A program made the translations under genes and the position numbers. A stretch of 64,000 nucleotides of DNA from Paramyrothecium sp. XJ0827 (Eukaryota; Ascomycota; Sordariomycetes; Hypocreales; Stachybotryaceae): NCBI GenBank assembly GCA_020881915.1, contig JAJFPB010000003.1:2914001-2978000 (forward strand), in the 5' to 3' direction. The notes under the pieces are model-generated. The model did no database searches. It was given only the letters and a program-made list of their open reading frames with translations, and was not told the DNA's origin. This document shows positions 12,088 to 22,723 of the stretch, in pieces. The first letter of the stretch is position 1. Every line of letters begins with the position of its first letter.

Positions 12088-13182
12088 ATGGCCACCACCA
12101 AGGAAGAGGACGCCTACTTCTCCAGCAACCCGCCGCCGCGGAAGCTCGAGGCGCACGCCGCGCGGGCGGGCGACTTCATCAACGCCCACGCGGCGGCCGG
12201 CCGGCGGGTCGTGCTCATCACGTCGGGCGGGACGACGGTGCCGCTCGAGAAGCAGACGGTGCGCTTCATCGACAACTTCAGCGCCGGCACCCGCGGCGCC
12301 ACCAGCGCCGAGCACTTCCTCGCCGCCGGCTACGCCGTCATCTTCCTGCACCGCGAGTTCAGCCTGCAGCCCTTCTCGCGCCACTACTCCCACGGCGCCG
12401 CCGACTGCTTCCTCGACTTCCTCGCCGAGGGCCGGGCCGGCGCCGTCGGCGTCCGCCCGGAGTACGAGGCCCGCATGCTCGAGGTCCTGAGGCGCTACCG
12501 CCGCGCCAAGGAGGACAACATGCTGCTCATGCTGCCCTTCGTCACAATCACCGACTACCTGCACGAGCTGCGCGCCATCGCCCGCCTCATGCGGCCCCTG
12601 GGGCCCTCGGCCCTGCTGTACCTGGCCGCCGCCGTGTCCGACTTCTTCGTGCCCCCGGACCGCATGGCCGAGCACAAGATCCAATCCACCGACGCCGTTA
12701 AAGGCCTTGTTCCGGACGCCGCCAACGAGGAAGAAGAAGAGGCGTTTGACAACTTTGACGGCTCGCCCCGTGTGCCGCGCTCCAAGCGCCTCGTCATCGA
12801 CCTCGACCCCGTGCCCAAGTTCCTCAAGAACCTCGTCGACGGCTGGGCGCCCGAGGGCATGATCGCCTCGTACAAGCTCGAGACGGACCCCTCCATCCTG
12901 GTCCACAAGGCCCGCTACAGCCTCGACCGCTACCAGCACCACCTCGTCATCGGCAACCTGCTCACCACCCGCAAGTGGGAGGTCGTCTTCGTCAGCCCCG
13001 GCCGCGACGACCGTTGGCTGCGCGTCCCGAGGACGGGCGGGTGGGGCGACGCCGAGGGCAGGCCGTTGCGCGCCGACGAGCTGCCGGCCGACGACCCGGA
13101 GGAGGAGATCGAGGGGCTGATCATCCCGGCCGTGCAGGAGCTGCACGATGCTCACATCAAAGAGTTTCAAAAGACATCATGA
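12088..13182 (+). CDS. CAB2: Phosphopantothenate-cysteine ligase
   Basis: A single-exon gene of 364 aa. It catalyses joining of cysteine to 4'-phosphopantothenate, the second step of CoA synthesis after pantothenate kinase. Family motifs are VVLITSGGTTVPLE near residue 38, FIDNFSAGTRGATSAEHFL, GYAVIFLHREFSLQPFSRHY, the central YLAAAVSDFFVP, and SYKLETDPSILVHKARYSL with YQHHLVIGNLLTTRKWEVVF near the end. The frame is open upstream to 11965, but the ATG at 12088 follows ACAGACA, gives the family's usual N-terminus and avoids an Arg/Lys-rich leader. Base composition is very GC-rich at third codon positions, as in the other core genes here. Confidence 0.92.
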   Translation: MATTKEEDAYFSSNPPPRKLEAHAARAGDFINAHAAAGRRVVLITSGGTTVPLEKQTVRFIDNFSAGTRGATSAEHFLAAGYAVIFLHREFSLQPFSRHYSHGAADCFLDFLAEGRAGAVGVRPEYEARMLEVLRRYRRAKEDNMLLMLPFVTITDYLHELRAIARLMRPLGPSALLYLAAAVSDFFVPPDRMAEHKIQSTDAVKGLVPDAANEEEEEAFDNFDGSPRVPRSKRLVIDLDPVPKFLKNLVDGWAPEGMIASYKLETDPSILVHKARYSLDRYQHHLVIGNLLTTRKWEVVFVSPGRDDRWLRVPRTGGWGDAEGRPLRADELPADDPEEEIEGLIIPAVQELHDAHIKEFQKTS

Positions 13183-13574
13183 GATTTGTCAAGACCGGGT
13201 GGAATGTACACAAGGGCGGAGCGAGTCTACCACGGAATCAAATAGCAGCCGCACACAGTGCATGCTCTGAGTCCAAGACTGAAACATTCACAAGCAAGTA
13301 ACGTAGTTCATGGATGGTGTTGTACTCATTCACTTAAAGAGCCGGCAAACCGCTCTCTAACGCGGGCCGAGCTTGCATAGGTAGGTAGCTAAACAAACTG
13401 TACGGCTTCAAAAACACTAGCGGCCTCCTGCAGGTGTCTCTGTCGACAACCGGCTTTGTACTCTATCGACATTTGTTCCCTTTTGTCTTTCCCCCACTCA
13501 ATTGCTTCACATGCTCCAATTTGACTGGTTATGGTTACAGAGCCGGCAGCTCCGTGCGGCTGGCCCGACACCCC
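13183..13574. other. Convergent intergenic region
   Basis: A 3' to 3' spacer between the CoA-synthesis gene (+) and the MFS porter gene (-). No gene or notable repeat is seen. Confidence 0.5.
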
Positions 13575-15034
13575 TCACAATGCCCTCTTCCACCCCGCAA
13601 GGCCTAGCTTGTTCACCTTGGCGAGGAACAAGAAGACCACGGACCCCACGTATACCACTGCAGTGCAAATCATCAGACCCGTGTAGGAGCCTCCATTGGC
13701 CTGCACGATGCTGCCCCCGATTGGCACGCCAATGAGGCACGCAAAGGAGACAACCGTGTACGTCGTAGCGTAATACCGCCCGTATTCCTGCGTCTTACAC
13801 AAGGTCCCGATGCATACCGGAGCAATGGAGATGCCCGTGCCGCTGGCAAAGCCGAAGATGACAGCAAACACAATGATGCCGGCTGACGTGTGGCCGAGCG
13901 GCAACCAGACGCAGAGGCAGGCAACGATGGAGAGTAATACGGACAGGATGCAAACGTTGAACGGACCAATCACGTCGGCGTAGTATCCAGGCAGGACACG
14001 GCCAATGGTGGAGGCGGCGTTCAGGATTGGCAGGAGATGGAACGCGAAATCCTCGGAGAATCCCTGAGAAAGGGCGTAACTCGAGATGTACGTCAACGGG
14101 ATGAAGAGCGAGAACTCGAGTAAAAAAATGCCAAGCGTCGCGAATAGGAATGGAAGCTGGCGGAAAATGCGGAAATCCGGATGCGCCGTCGCATTCTTGG
14201 CTGGTGGGAGGCGGGAGCGAATCAGAAGCACGCTCATCCCACTGCAAACCAGGGATATCAATGCAAGGGCTCGCGTGGCCCAGCCGTAGCCGATTTTGTC
14301 AAAGAGAGATGTGAGCATCAACGGGAAGACGACACCCCCAATGCCGCCAGCGGTACACGCCAGGCCGGTTGCGAAGCCGCGTCGAGCCTTGAACCAATGG
14401 CCGATGGCTGCGATGCTGGGGGTGAAGAGGAGCGAGCACCCAAAGCCGGTAAGGACACCGAAGGACAGGATGAAGTGCCAAAGCTCTGGAAGGTCACAAG
14501 GTTAGCTTAGAAGATGATCACTGCATTTGGGGTGCATCACCCGGGGTATGTGCCTGCCAGATTGACTTGACAGGGGGGGAGTGAGAACTCACCATGACTG
14601 AAGCTCATGCCAACCATGCCCGATACAGTGCAGACGCTGCCGGCCGCGACGAGCCACCTCGGCCCGTACTTGTCAAATATGGGGCCTATGTACACGCCGC
14701 AGAAGAACGCCAAGAAGGTGTAGATCGAAAATACCCAGCCAATTGTACCCTCGCTGTAGTCGCTGAGTTGGTGGCTGAGCGTATAGGCTTGGAAAATGCC
14801 CATTGTGTTCATCAAGCCAAGCGACGCGAACATGGCGAACCACGACCCCAGCACCACCGCCCAAGCCTGCAACCCGCCCTCCGGATACGTCTCATCTTGC
14901 GAGATGGCAGTCTCCGAGGTTATCGGCTTTTCGATGTTGTCGCCACCTTGAGTGGGAAGAAAATCGATCGAGGCGGTTGTTGCAACTTCTGACTCATCGT
15001 GCACTGCTACCGAATTGACTTGATGAGGATCCAT
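13575..15034 (-). CDS. MFS monocarboxylate-type transporter (MCH/MCT family)
   Basis: Two exons on the minus strand (15034-14593 and 14485-13575), 450 aa. The 107-nt intron has donor GTGAGT and acceptor TTCCAG, and the join reads MSFSHELWHFILSFG. Features are a polar N-tail of about 50 residues, then YPEGGLQAWAVVLGSWFAMF, the MCT-type first-helix motif. Later come GPIFDKYGPRWLVAAGS (MFS motif A region), SLLFTPSIAAIGHWFKARR and GFATGLACTAGGIGGVVFP. Twelve membrane segments are expected. Fungal relatives move monocarboxylates or riboflavin across the plasma membrane, but the substrate cannot be told from sequence. Both halves are intact and there is no sign of decay. Confidence 0.88.
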
Positions 15035-15608
15035 GCTGGTTGGAAGGGCAGAAAGCTTTTCCCAGGATTAAACCGCAAAGACTCGAGCAGATGCGAGCTC
15101 GGCTATCGTCTTTCAATGGGATTGTTCCGCAAAAAAGTTTTTGAGTTCTTTGACCAAACGCTAATGGACAGCGCCGTTCGCCGGTCTTTATGTGGAGTTT
15201 AATCCTTGTGCCTGCAATACAACACCATGTTCGATGGGGCGGGGGCGCTGCAGACGAAGTGTCATGAAAACCCTCCAGCGGAATAGTCGCTTCCCCAATA
15301 GTTTAGCCGCTTCCACCAGAGGCATAGTCGTGACCCCCACCGTTCATGGAACGTCATACAAAGGCAACCGAACCAGGCTGATCACACCTCGGTGCTGACT
15401 CGAGTTTTGTTGTCATTGCAAGCGAGATGGGCATGCAAGGCCTTGAGGAGTCGGCTGCAATTGCCACTTTTTCCCAGGTCGGCTGCGCCGTGTAAGTGGA
15501 GGGCGCGCCGCCAAGTCTGATGTCACGTGACGGAAACAACAATGTTGGTGCGGCCTGCGATGCAATCCGTCGAGGGTCAGCAGGCGGCGCCGGGCGTGCT
15601 CACCTACC
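15035..15608. other. Intergenic region
   Basis: Upstream of the MFS gene and downstream of the WBP11-like gene. No gene is visible on either strand. Confidence 0.5.
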
Positions 15609-16468
15609 TTAGTCTTCCTCGTCATCCACCTCTTCCATGGTCACAGTGCGAGACGGTTCGGCCTGCGATGTGTGTTGGTTGTTGGAATTGGCCATCTTCA
15701 TGTACCCTTCCCGTTCCAGTCTGTCCGCCTCTTCAGGCTCAAGCAACCCGCCTTGACCTTGGCCCTTGTCCAATTTGAGCTTGACAGACGTAGGGACGAA
15801 AGCAGTGACGGCCTCCTTTCGCAAGTCTCGAACGACTGGCTTCGCCTCGTAAACCGTCTTCGCCTCCACGGCAGGAGCCGCAGCCTTGGTAGTCTCGGCG
15901 TCCTGTGCCCTTCTGGCTGCATTCTCCGCTTCCCGTCGCGCTCGTCGCTTCGCATACCACTTGTCCAAGACTTCCTTCGGGATAGGCGGCGGGGTGTCAC
16001 GAGGCATGGGGATTCTTTTGACATCCTCGGGGACGTCCCCATCGCTGCTGGAAGCATCGGAACCGCGTCTTCTCTTGCCAAGCACGCCGGACCTTGGGTC
16101 TCGATCTCTATCGCGGTCGTGATTCCAGCTACGACCGACCGATGGTGCCTTGTCACCCAGCGCATCTCTTGCTTTCTTCACCACCTTGAGCTCCTTCTCC
16201 AGCCCCTCGAGCATCTGCTCCTCGTGACGCGTGAGCTTTCCTCCATTTGTTGTGATGGCTTTCAAGTCGTCTATCTGCTTCTGAATTCTGTCGGGATTCT
16301 TGCGCGCGAGCTTCTCGTTCCGTCTATCTTGTGCTTCTGCCTTGCCTTTGGACACGGTAAGCAGTGGCCACGGAATGAGCTTGGGATGTCCTTACCTTTT
16401 CTGACCTCGCGAGCTTTGTCAGCTTTTCGCTGAGCTTGCACGGGGTTGTAGTTCTTTTCTTTTGGCAT
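15609..16468 (-). CDS. WBP11-like pre-mRNA splicing factor
   Basis: Two exons on the minus strand (16468-16396 and 16345-15609), 269 aa. The 50-nt intron (donor GTAAGG, acceptor CCAAAG) joins VRKG to KAEAQDRRNEKLARKNP in frame. The N-terminus MPKEKNYNPVQAQRKADKAR with the following helix is the WBP11 N-terminal domain, found in nuclear splicing-associated proteins. The middle (about 60-85) is a charged coiled coil. Further on are an Arg/Asp-rich patch, a PPPIPKEVLDKWYAKRRARR segment and an acidic C-terminal tail. Its length is short next to animal WBP11 but usual for fungi. The role in spliceosome function is inferred from the family. Confidence 0.8.
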
Positions 16469-18155
16469 CTTGAAATGCTTCACCGAGTCAAGAAGGCTTA
16501 ATGCCCAGGGATGAAGAAGGTAATGGCTGCCCAACAGCGCAAAACCTCAACTTGGATAGGTGCAGCTAGAGTAAGGTAAGTTAGCGAAGACCACAGCTTA
16601 GTGCAGGGTCTAGTGGAATTTCGAGAATGACTAAGCAATTTACACCCACACCTGAACTACGTACCTTGTTAGTAGCTCGCCAAGTAAAAGGTAGGAAACA
16701 CCGATGATCAACGCCATCAATGCATTTCAACTTCAGGTTCTCCTAGTTTTTGTCGAAGTCTAGAACAGTGAAAGTGAAATAAGATCTGGAGGCTTTTAGT
16801 GGATTTAATTTTATGTATTAGTTCTGATTAGAAAATAGAGAAATATGTTTGGGAAGGCGGCTCAGGACAACACCAGCAGAATCTCCTACTCCGTGGACGA
16901 AGTCCTAGAAATAGGTGATGAAGATGATAAAATGACTGCTTAATATATTTTTCTCTCCTTTTATTCTTTCTCATATTTTCCCTTTATCTGCTTATTTTGT
17001 ATTCTTTGTTTTCTTTCAAGCTGCGTTTACATTGTTCCTTTGATCAAGTCGAACCTAGCGGAATGAATCCTGTCTCGACGTTGTCACTTGATCTAGACTC
17101 TGCGCCTAATGAAGCAAGAAGCATCGAGAGAGTCTCCAACAAACTCTCTGCCCATCAATACGCAGCCCGAAAGCTTCTCAAGCAGAACATACCAGAAGCC
17201 AAGAATACCCTGGGGTGTCTCTTAATGACATATTGCAGGCTTTGTATCAGTTTGCATGGGATCCAGCAGGGGATAACACTAGGACAGGTACTAATTACTC
17301 CGCCGAGCTCGAAGGAGATGAGACATCAGCAAGATTTTTCAATTTAGACTGAATGGCATTTTTGTCCTGTCTCGTATTTGTTCCCATAGACCAACATGCA
17401 TATGCCCTCCATCTCCAGATTTGCCAACAGAATCTCCTGCCGGTCAAGCTGCAAAGTCATACCATCTCTTTCCCACATAAGGATCCTTAGTCCAATTGAT
17501 TGGTGTTGGGAAATTTGCAGGCGGCTGCGCCCGAGGGGGTGGAGGTACCACAAGGAACAGAAGTTGAAGGTCATTGCATCGTGCTCATTCTCAATGACTG
17601 AGCCTCGAAGCCAGACAACCTCTAGTTTTCTTAGACTACCCTGTATACCTTTGGAACCGTGACTTACCTTGTCCAAACCCGACTCTCACAGCGAAAGTGA
17701 GCGTGACCTAGCCGCCAGACTTCTCGCTCTCTATGCGCCACCCATCCGTTTATGCTAATACTAAAACGGGATATTGCAAAGAAAAGCTGCAAGGATCAAG
17801 GGATAGTTATACTTTACAAACAGTAGCATTAAACTCGGGAGCTTCTGGGCCATCGTGGCCCAATAATTAGGCGCCAGCCTACTGCGGGCATCCTGGATAG
17901 GTAATGATTGGGAGCCTGATTCAGCCGCAATTCTTTTTTTTCTTTTTCTTTTTCTTTTCTCATTTTCTTCCTTTTTAGCCTTTGTCTTTGACTTACTTAT
18001 CTACGTTTCTTTTCAGAGCAGCAGGCTCTCAGTAATGTTGCAATAAAATATCGCTGCAGAGCCTCCTTTGCCACACAGGCCAACCGAATTCCTCAAACTT
18101 ATTACCACCTCGAGTCTACCCATGTACTACCTTTAAATCGAAGGCGAGAAACAGC
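16469..18155. other. AT-richer spacer with uncertain frames
   Basis: No firm gene. A frame at 16997-17347 (+) encodes 116 aa with a helical segment near LSAHQYAARKLLKQNIPEAK. An overlapping +1 frame carries a plausible protein-like stretch (LNDILQALYQFAWDPAGD) ending at about 17348. A minus-strand frame at 17344-17676 is also open. None matches a family I know, and they may be remnants. Pyrimidine-rich runs near 17935-17975 look like the promoter of the next gene. Confidence 0.35.
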
Positions 18156-19734
18156 ATGGCATGTGACCCGATCGAAGGCAACTCCGACCTTTACGGTCGA
18201 GGGATCCGAACAGGCATTTACCTCCAGTGGATCTCCGCCTGGATCAGCATCCTCGTGGAGCCATCTACAGCGCAAGGCATCCTGGAGCTCAACTCCATCT
18301 TCGTCTTCGCCATTCTTATCGCCACCATCATTGCATACCACAATGCCGAGATCCAGCCCATCGAGACATGGATCATGCTGCAGTTCTCCTTTGGATTCTT
18401 CATGACGTCCATGAGCACTTTCGGGATCCGGCTGCAGCTGCTGAGGCCTGAACTAGTGGGACGATTGCTCCAGGAGGTCAAGATGCTGCCTCAGCAGTTG
18501 AGAAAATCGCTGGTAATACAGCAGAATCGTTTTAACGAGGCGCTATGGAATAATCCTGAACCTGGAAAAAATCCTTTGAAGTACTGGATATCTCTTTCTT
18601 TGCGGACTGTTCTCGAGGCCATGACCACTTCGATCCAGGTTAATCTCGGAGTGCTGACCTTTCTCAAGCCAAGCAGTCTGGCCTGGTCTGGAGTCCTCTG
18701 GAGATCCGAGATTGCTGCCATCCTCGCTGGACTCAACATCGCCTTCTGGTTTTATGGCGTCAGCGCTTACTCTGAGGAAGATGAATGCGTTCCTGTTGTA
18801 TACCTCTTCTCCAAGCAGCCTCTTCGCTCTGCGTCTGTAACTTTCTTCAAGGTAGGCGCGGTCATTGCGGCCTGCTGCATCTTCCCCCTCGCGCTTTTCC
18901 TTGTCATCATCTCAACCCGTCTTACGATCTTTCTCTGGATGTGTATCTATCGAGATCTGGTCTTTGGTAGGTACACAGACACCCAGGAAAAGTTTCGTAA
19001 GGCGTTTGAGAAGATAGTATCAGATCGGAGAGTTGCGTCTGATGTTCCGGATTTCTTTGCTGCAAAGATTTTCTTTTCGACCCTGAACTTTGCAGCTCCC
19101 GGAGACGCAGCCACGAGTCTCCTCTTTCGCCTGCTCTCTCCCTTTCGAACGGGCACAGACATTATAGAGTTTTTCTTGTCATCTGAGGTTGAGGACATAC
19201 GTTTCTCTGACATTCTGAAGCTTTGTGCCACTCTTTCAAGTGGTAATCTTAAACTCGAGCGCAGTGTCGACGCTTTGACAGAGCCGACTGGACACACCAA
19301 CGGCGAGAACAACACGACAGTCGATGAGGATAGGATCAGTCTGGCTTCGATTACGACAGCCAGGTGGATTGCTGTGGCCTGGAACATGCTCCTGTTGTTG
19401 ATCGTTGTCTGGTTTATCTCGAGCATCGAACTCACCATCCGATGGAACGATATCCAAGGCGTGAGCACAATCAAGTCAACTGGCCAACTGATTCCCTTGA
19501 TTATCGGCATTGCAAGCACTGCTCAGGCCCTGCAGACTATCGTAGTTACTGTGATCAAGAAGGCAAGTGTTTGGATACATTGATTGCGTAGATGGGAAAT
19601 TGACCTAAACGGAGCAGATGTACCCCGACTGGACCAACGTGAAGCTTATTGCAAACCTCGATAACGAAGGCTATACAACTTTCCAGATTGTAAAAGGCAT
19701 CACCGCTGGAGGCCAAGTCATTCCAGTTAATTAG
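18156..19734 (+). CDS. Fungal multi-pass membrane protein of unknown function
   Basis: Two exons (18156-19562 and 19618-19734), 507 aa. The N-terminus resembles a recurrent fungal family with a G-I-R-x-G-I-Y motif followed by WISAWISILVEPS (residues 15-35). About six or seven membrane segments are visible, including IFVFAILIATIIAYHN, WIMLQFSFGFFMTSMSTFG, a pair near 225-265 and two near the C-terminus (MLLLLIVVWFISSIEL and LIPLIIGIASTAQALQ). The last 38 residues come from exon 2 (MYPDWTNVKLIANLDNEGY). The intron at 19563-19617 has a GC donor (AAG|GCAAGT); without splicing the frame adds ASVWIH and stops. I do not recognise a function. It sits at the edge of the degraded accessory region but is itself intact. 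Confidence 0.7.
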
Positions 19735-21206
19735 TGGAATCGGTGTGGCCCTGTCCGGAGCATGGTAGTTCGTTATGATTGGATACAAGCAGCCGCAAAC
19801 CGCCAGTCTATCAGATCATCTTGCTCGGTTCTGGAAGAAGTCTACTGAGATTGTAGTATGTAGAACTCAATGGCCCTAGAGCAGTACAAGGCTATGGCTA
19901 CATGGCGCAACGTGTCCCCTCGATGTGGTTTAGATCCTTGTATGGATGGCCTTGTGTGCTGCGTGGGCACTGGAAACAGAGTTTTGCCATTGCACGTCGT
20001 CTGAATCAAGGTAGGTTGCATAGTGATCACTCATCGATGAGGTACCATCTCGTCTCGATCTCTCCTACTCCGGTTACAATACACTGGTGCCGTGTTCCTT
20101 TAGCTGGAGTTGTGCGAGTCACTATAAGTCTACCTCAAAATATTATCACACTCTGGTAAGGAAAGCGAGTAATGATTTTAGTCGTGAATTAACCCCCCAC
20201 CATAGTGAAGAATAAGAAAGCGAAAAGCAAATTGGTCAACGACCAGCGAAGAGAAGGTTTGCCCACGAGTAGTCGTGCAATCAGGCAGGCTGGGAATATC
20301 AGGAAAAGTCCGGCAGACCCAATCTTTCGCCTTAGCTCCACACCATTACTGGCTCCCAGTCAATGAGATGTAACGATAAACGTCTAGGACAGTAATAGAA
20401 GAGAAATTTCCCAAGTCTCTCTCCAGAATCAGTAGATTGTCCGACTTTCTAGATACTGCCAACACCAACAACACCACGAGAGTGGTCACCAGGCAAGTGA
20501 ATATTACTTCGACATGCTAGTGATGGAATCCCAGCTCGACCAACTAGTCGTCTAAAACAATGCTGAGATGGTCAACACGAATAGGATGCCTCCATGGACA
20601 AGACTTCTGTTGCATACCGATGCGAGTCAAACGAGTACCTTGATGTAAATGTGATGTGCCAACTTGCCACTGCCACTGCTTGAAGCTTTCGAATTTCTAG
20701 CCCGACGTTCAGCTTAAGAAAGCAGTAGTCACGTAACCGTATGTTCGCCCATGACATTCAACGGCACCTCACAACAACTACTGGGCACCACATCTCCTGC
20801 CCATGACGTCAACTACTATCTAACAGATGTTCCCATGTAAGAGCTTGGCCAAAAGTCTCTCGAGACAGCAATCTGTCAAACCGTCGATGCCTTAAAATAG
20901 CCTGGCACTCATCAACTTGGTCGATATGTGAGTTGCGGCCTAACACCATGCCACGAGAAGCTATCTCTTGTATCTGTACTAGGAATGTAACACCTGTAGA
21001 TGGCCAAATTACCTACAGGACACTGCTGCATACAGACTTTGGATGAAAAACAATTATTATTTCATGATTGATGGGTACCCGAAGCCCATTGGCTACATGC
21101 ACAGATCTATCCTAGATGGGCCTCAGCCATCACCACAAAATTGGACGATCAATAGGCAGCAGCGAACCCTAACAATCATTGCCGATCATTCGAAGCAAGG
21201 ACTCAA
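19735..21206. other. Gene-poor accessory spacer
   Basis: Only short open frames with no recognisable motif. Composition is mixed, without a clear repeat. Degraded sequence is possible, but nothing in it can be assigned. Confidence 0.45.
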
Positions 21207-21660
21207 GTGATGCGAGAGGCCTTATTGCAAGCAGTCGAAGAAGAGGCGACGACAAGTCCCCAGAAGTTCTATGATGAGGTTCTCCGGGTCGTCTCACCCG
21301 AGGGCGAACATGTCCTCGATATGGACTGCAGTGGCCTCGATCCCTTCGGCGGCACAAGTTTTAGCGCTCGTATGATTGGATTCGTGAAGCATGAGCATAA
21401 AATCGAATTTTGGGTCCCGGAACGGTCGTCTACGAAGCCGACGGTGCCCAACAAGCTCGACAGCACGGTTGCCGGGGTTATACGTTCTGTGGAACCACAC
21501 ATCGACTGCATGCTACGTAAGATCGCGGCTGAGGCATCTGTCTCTGCAGAGTAAACCAATGCGAACATTGTTTCCTGCGGAAGTATTCACGCGTTCAGAC
21601 TGCGAGTTAGGTTCGACTCAGCTTTCAATGCAGCTGACTTGTATCTCGATTTGTGAATCT
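21207..21660 (+). pseudogene. Relic of a Nudix hydrolase (DUF4743 / thiamine-pyrophosphokinase-related type)
   Basis: The frame 21207-21554 encodes 115 aa that align by eye with the middle of fungal DUF4743-Nudix proteins. It has KIEFWVPERSSTKPTVPNKL then DSTVAGVIRSVEPHIDC, matching the family pattern of W-V-P-x-R-S/A-x-T-K-x-T-x-P-x-x-L-D-x-T-V-A-G. The Nudix box is damaged: after G-x5-E-x7 the core reads R-K-I-A-A-E where R-E-x-x-E-E is needed, so two metal-binding acids are lost. The frame stops at 21552-21554. A weakly matching continuation (VSCGSIHAF, FNAADLYLDL) follows to about 21655. Both the N-terminal part and the rest of the hydrolase fold are missing. It is a decayed, non-functional copy. 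Confidence 0.6.
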
Positions 21661-22723
21661 TGTTTAGCCACTTATCTGAAGATATTTTCAAGACACTTAC
21701 TCAAGGAACGGATCATGGTCGAGACTGAACAGGAGGGATCCTTTTCGGAATTCAAGGATTGTGTCACGCAGCGGGCCAGGGCAGAAGAGTTCTCTAGCAG
21801 GACGGTCACCAAACCACACTCAACGGAGCTACCTATTTCGGTGGCGTGCAGCTCGCATGGTGCAAAGAGTTGTGCGTAATTGAGGCCCAATATGCGGGCC
21901 GCATCCTGTTGGACCAAGATCCTCGCGGACGTTTTTGCTGACCTGTCTTATTGGCCAGCGTTTCGTCAAGCAATCGCTACTGCAAAGCGCTTGCATTCAC
22001 CTCGCCAATTGCGCCAAGACAGCTCTGGAGAAATTGCTCAATTAGGTGGGGGTACTGATGGAGGCATCACATAGACCAGCTCCGCGTCGATTCAAGAAAG
22101 CACCTGCAGTGGCGCCAATAAGTATTGCTGCTCTTTTAACACCTGTGAGAGGAAATTGCACAGTACACCATCCAAGCCTTCAAGAACGAAGCTTTCAACG
22201 TGGCATTGCCCACTCTGCCTGCAGTATTAGGAAAAGTCAATGTCTGCTGACTCCCCAATAACATATAAGGCGTAGTCTTTTCCCAAGAAATACCTGGTAA
22301 TTCTCAAACAAGGAACCGCATGCTGATTCAACAAAGCGACTGTGAGACGTTCATCTTAATAACATTTGCCTTCACTAAGCCTTTCATGAATCTCGGAGAT
22401 ATCGGACTCTACCAAGGAATGCTCTGGTACTCTTCCAGGAGGGGGACTTACAACGCAGTTATCACCGACTCCATCACGGAATGCTTGAAATGCGGCAAAG
22501 TATATTTAAGATGTTCCACGCAAGACGACTGGACTGCCGTGAGAGTTGATCAAAGGGTAGCGAAAGTAAGGATGTGATGGCGCTTTCATGTGAAGTGTAG
22601 CAAGGATGGTCTTTCCTTCGAAGTCTTGGCATTATTCAACATAATAGCGTGACAACAGAGGTCGTTGATTTCAGAACATAATAACGCGAGTACGGATTCA
22701 CACGCTTGTCAATCAATTCTTCT
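21661..22723. other. Degraded accessory DNA
   Basis: Short frames only (for example 22320-22577 +, 85 aa) with no motif that I can assign. It lies between two decayed genes and is probably also decayed. Confidence 0.4.

Noticed and set aside
11938..13170. Minus-strand 410-aa frame opposite phosphopantothenate-cysteine ligase
   Set aside because: An antisense shadow of a very GC-rich gene whose plus-strand product has clear family motifs.
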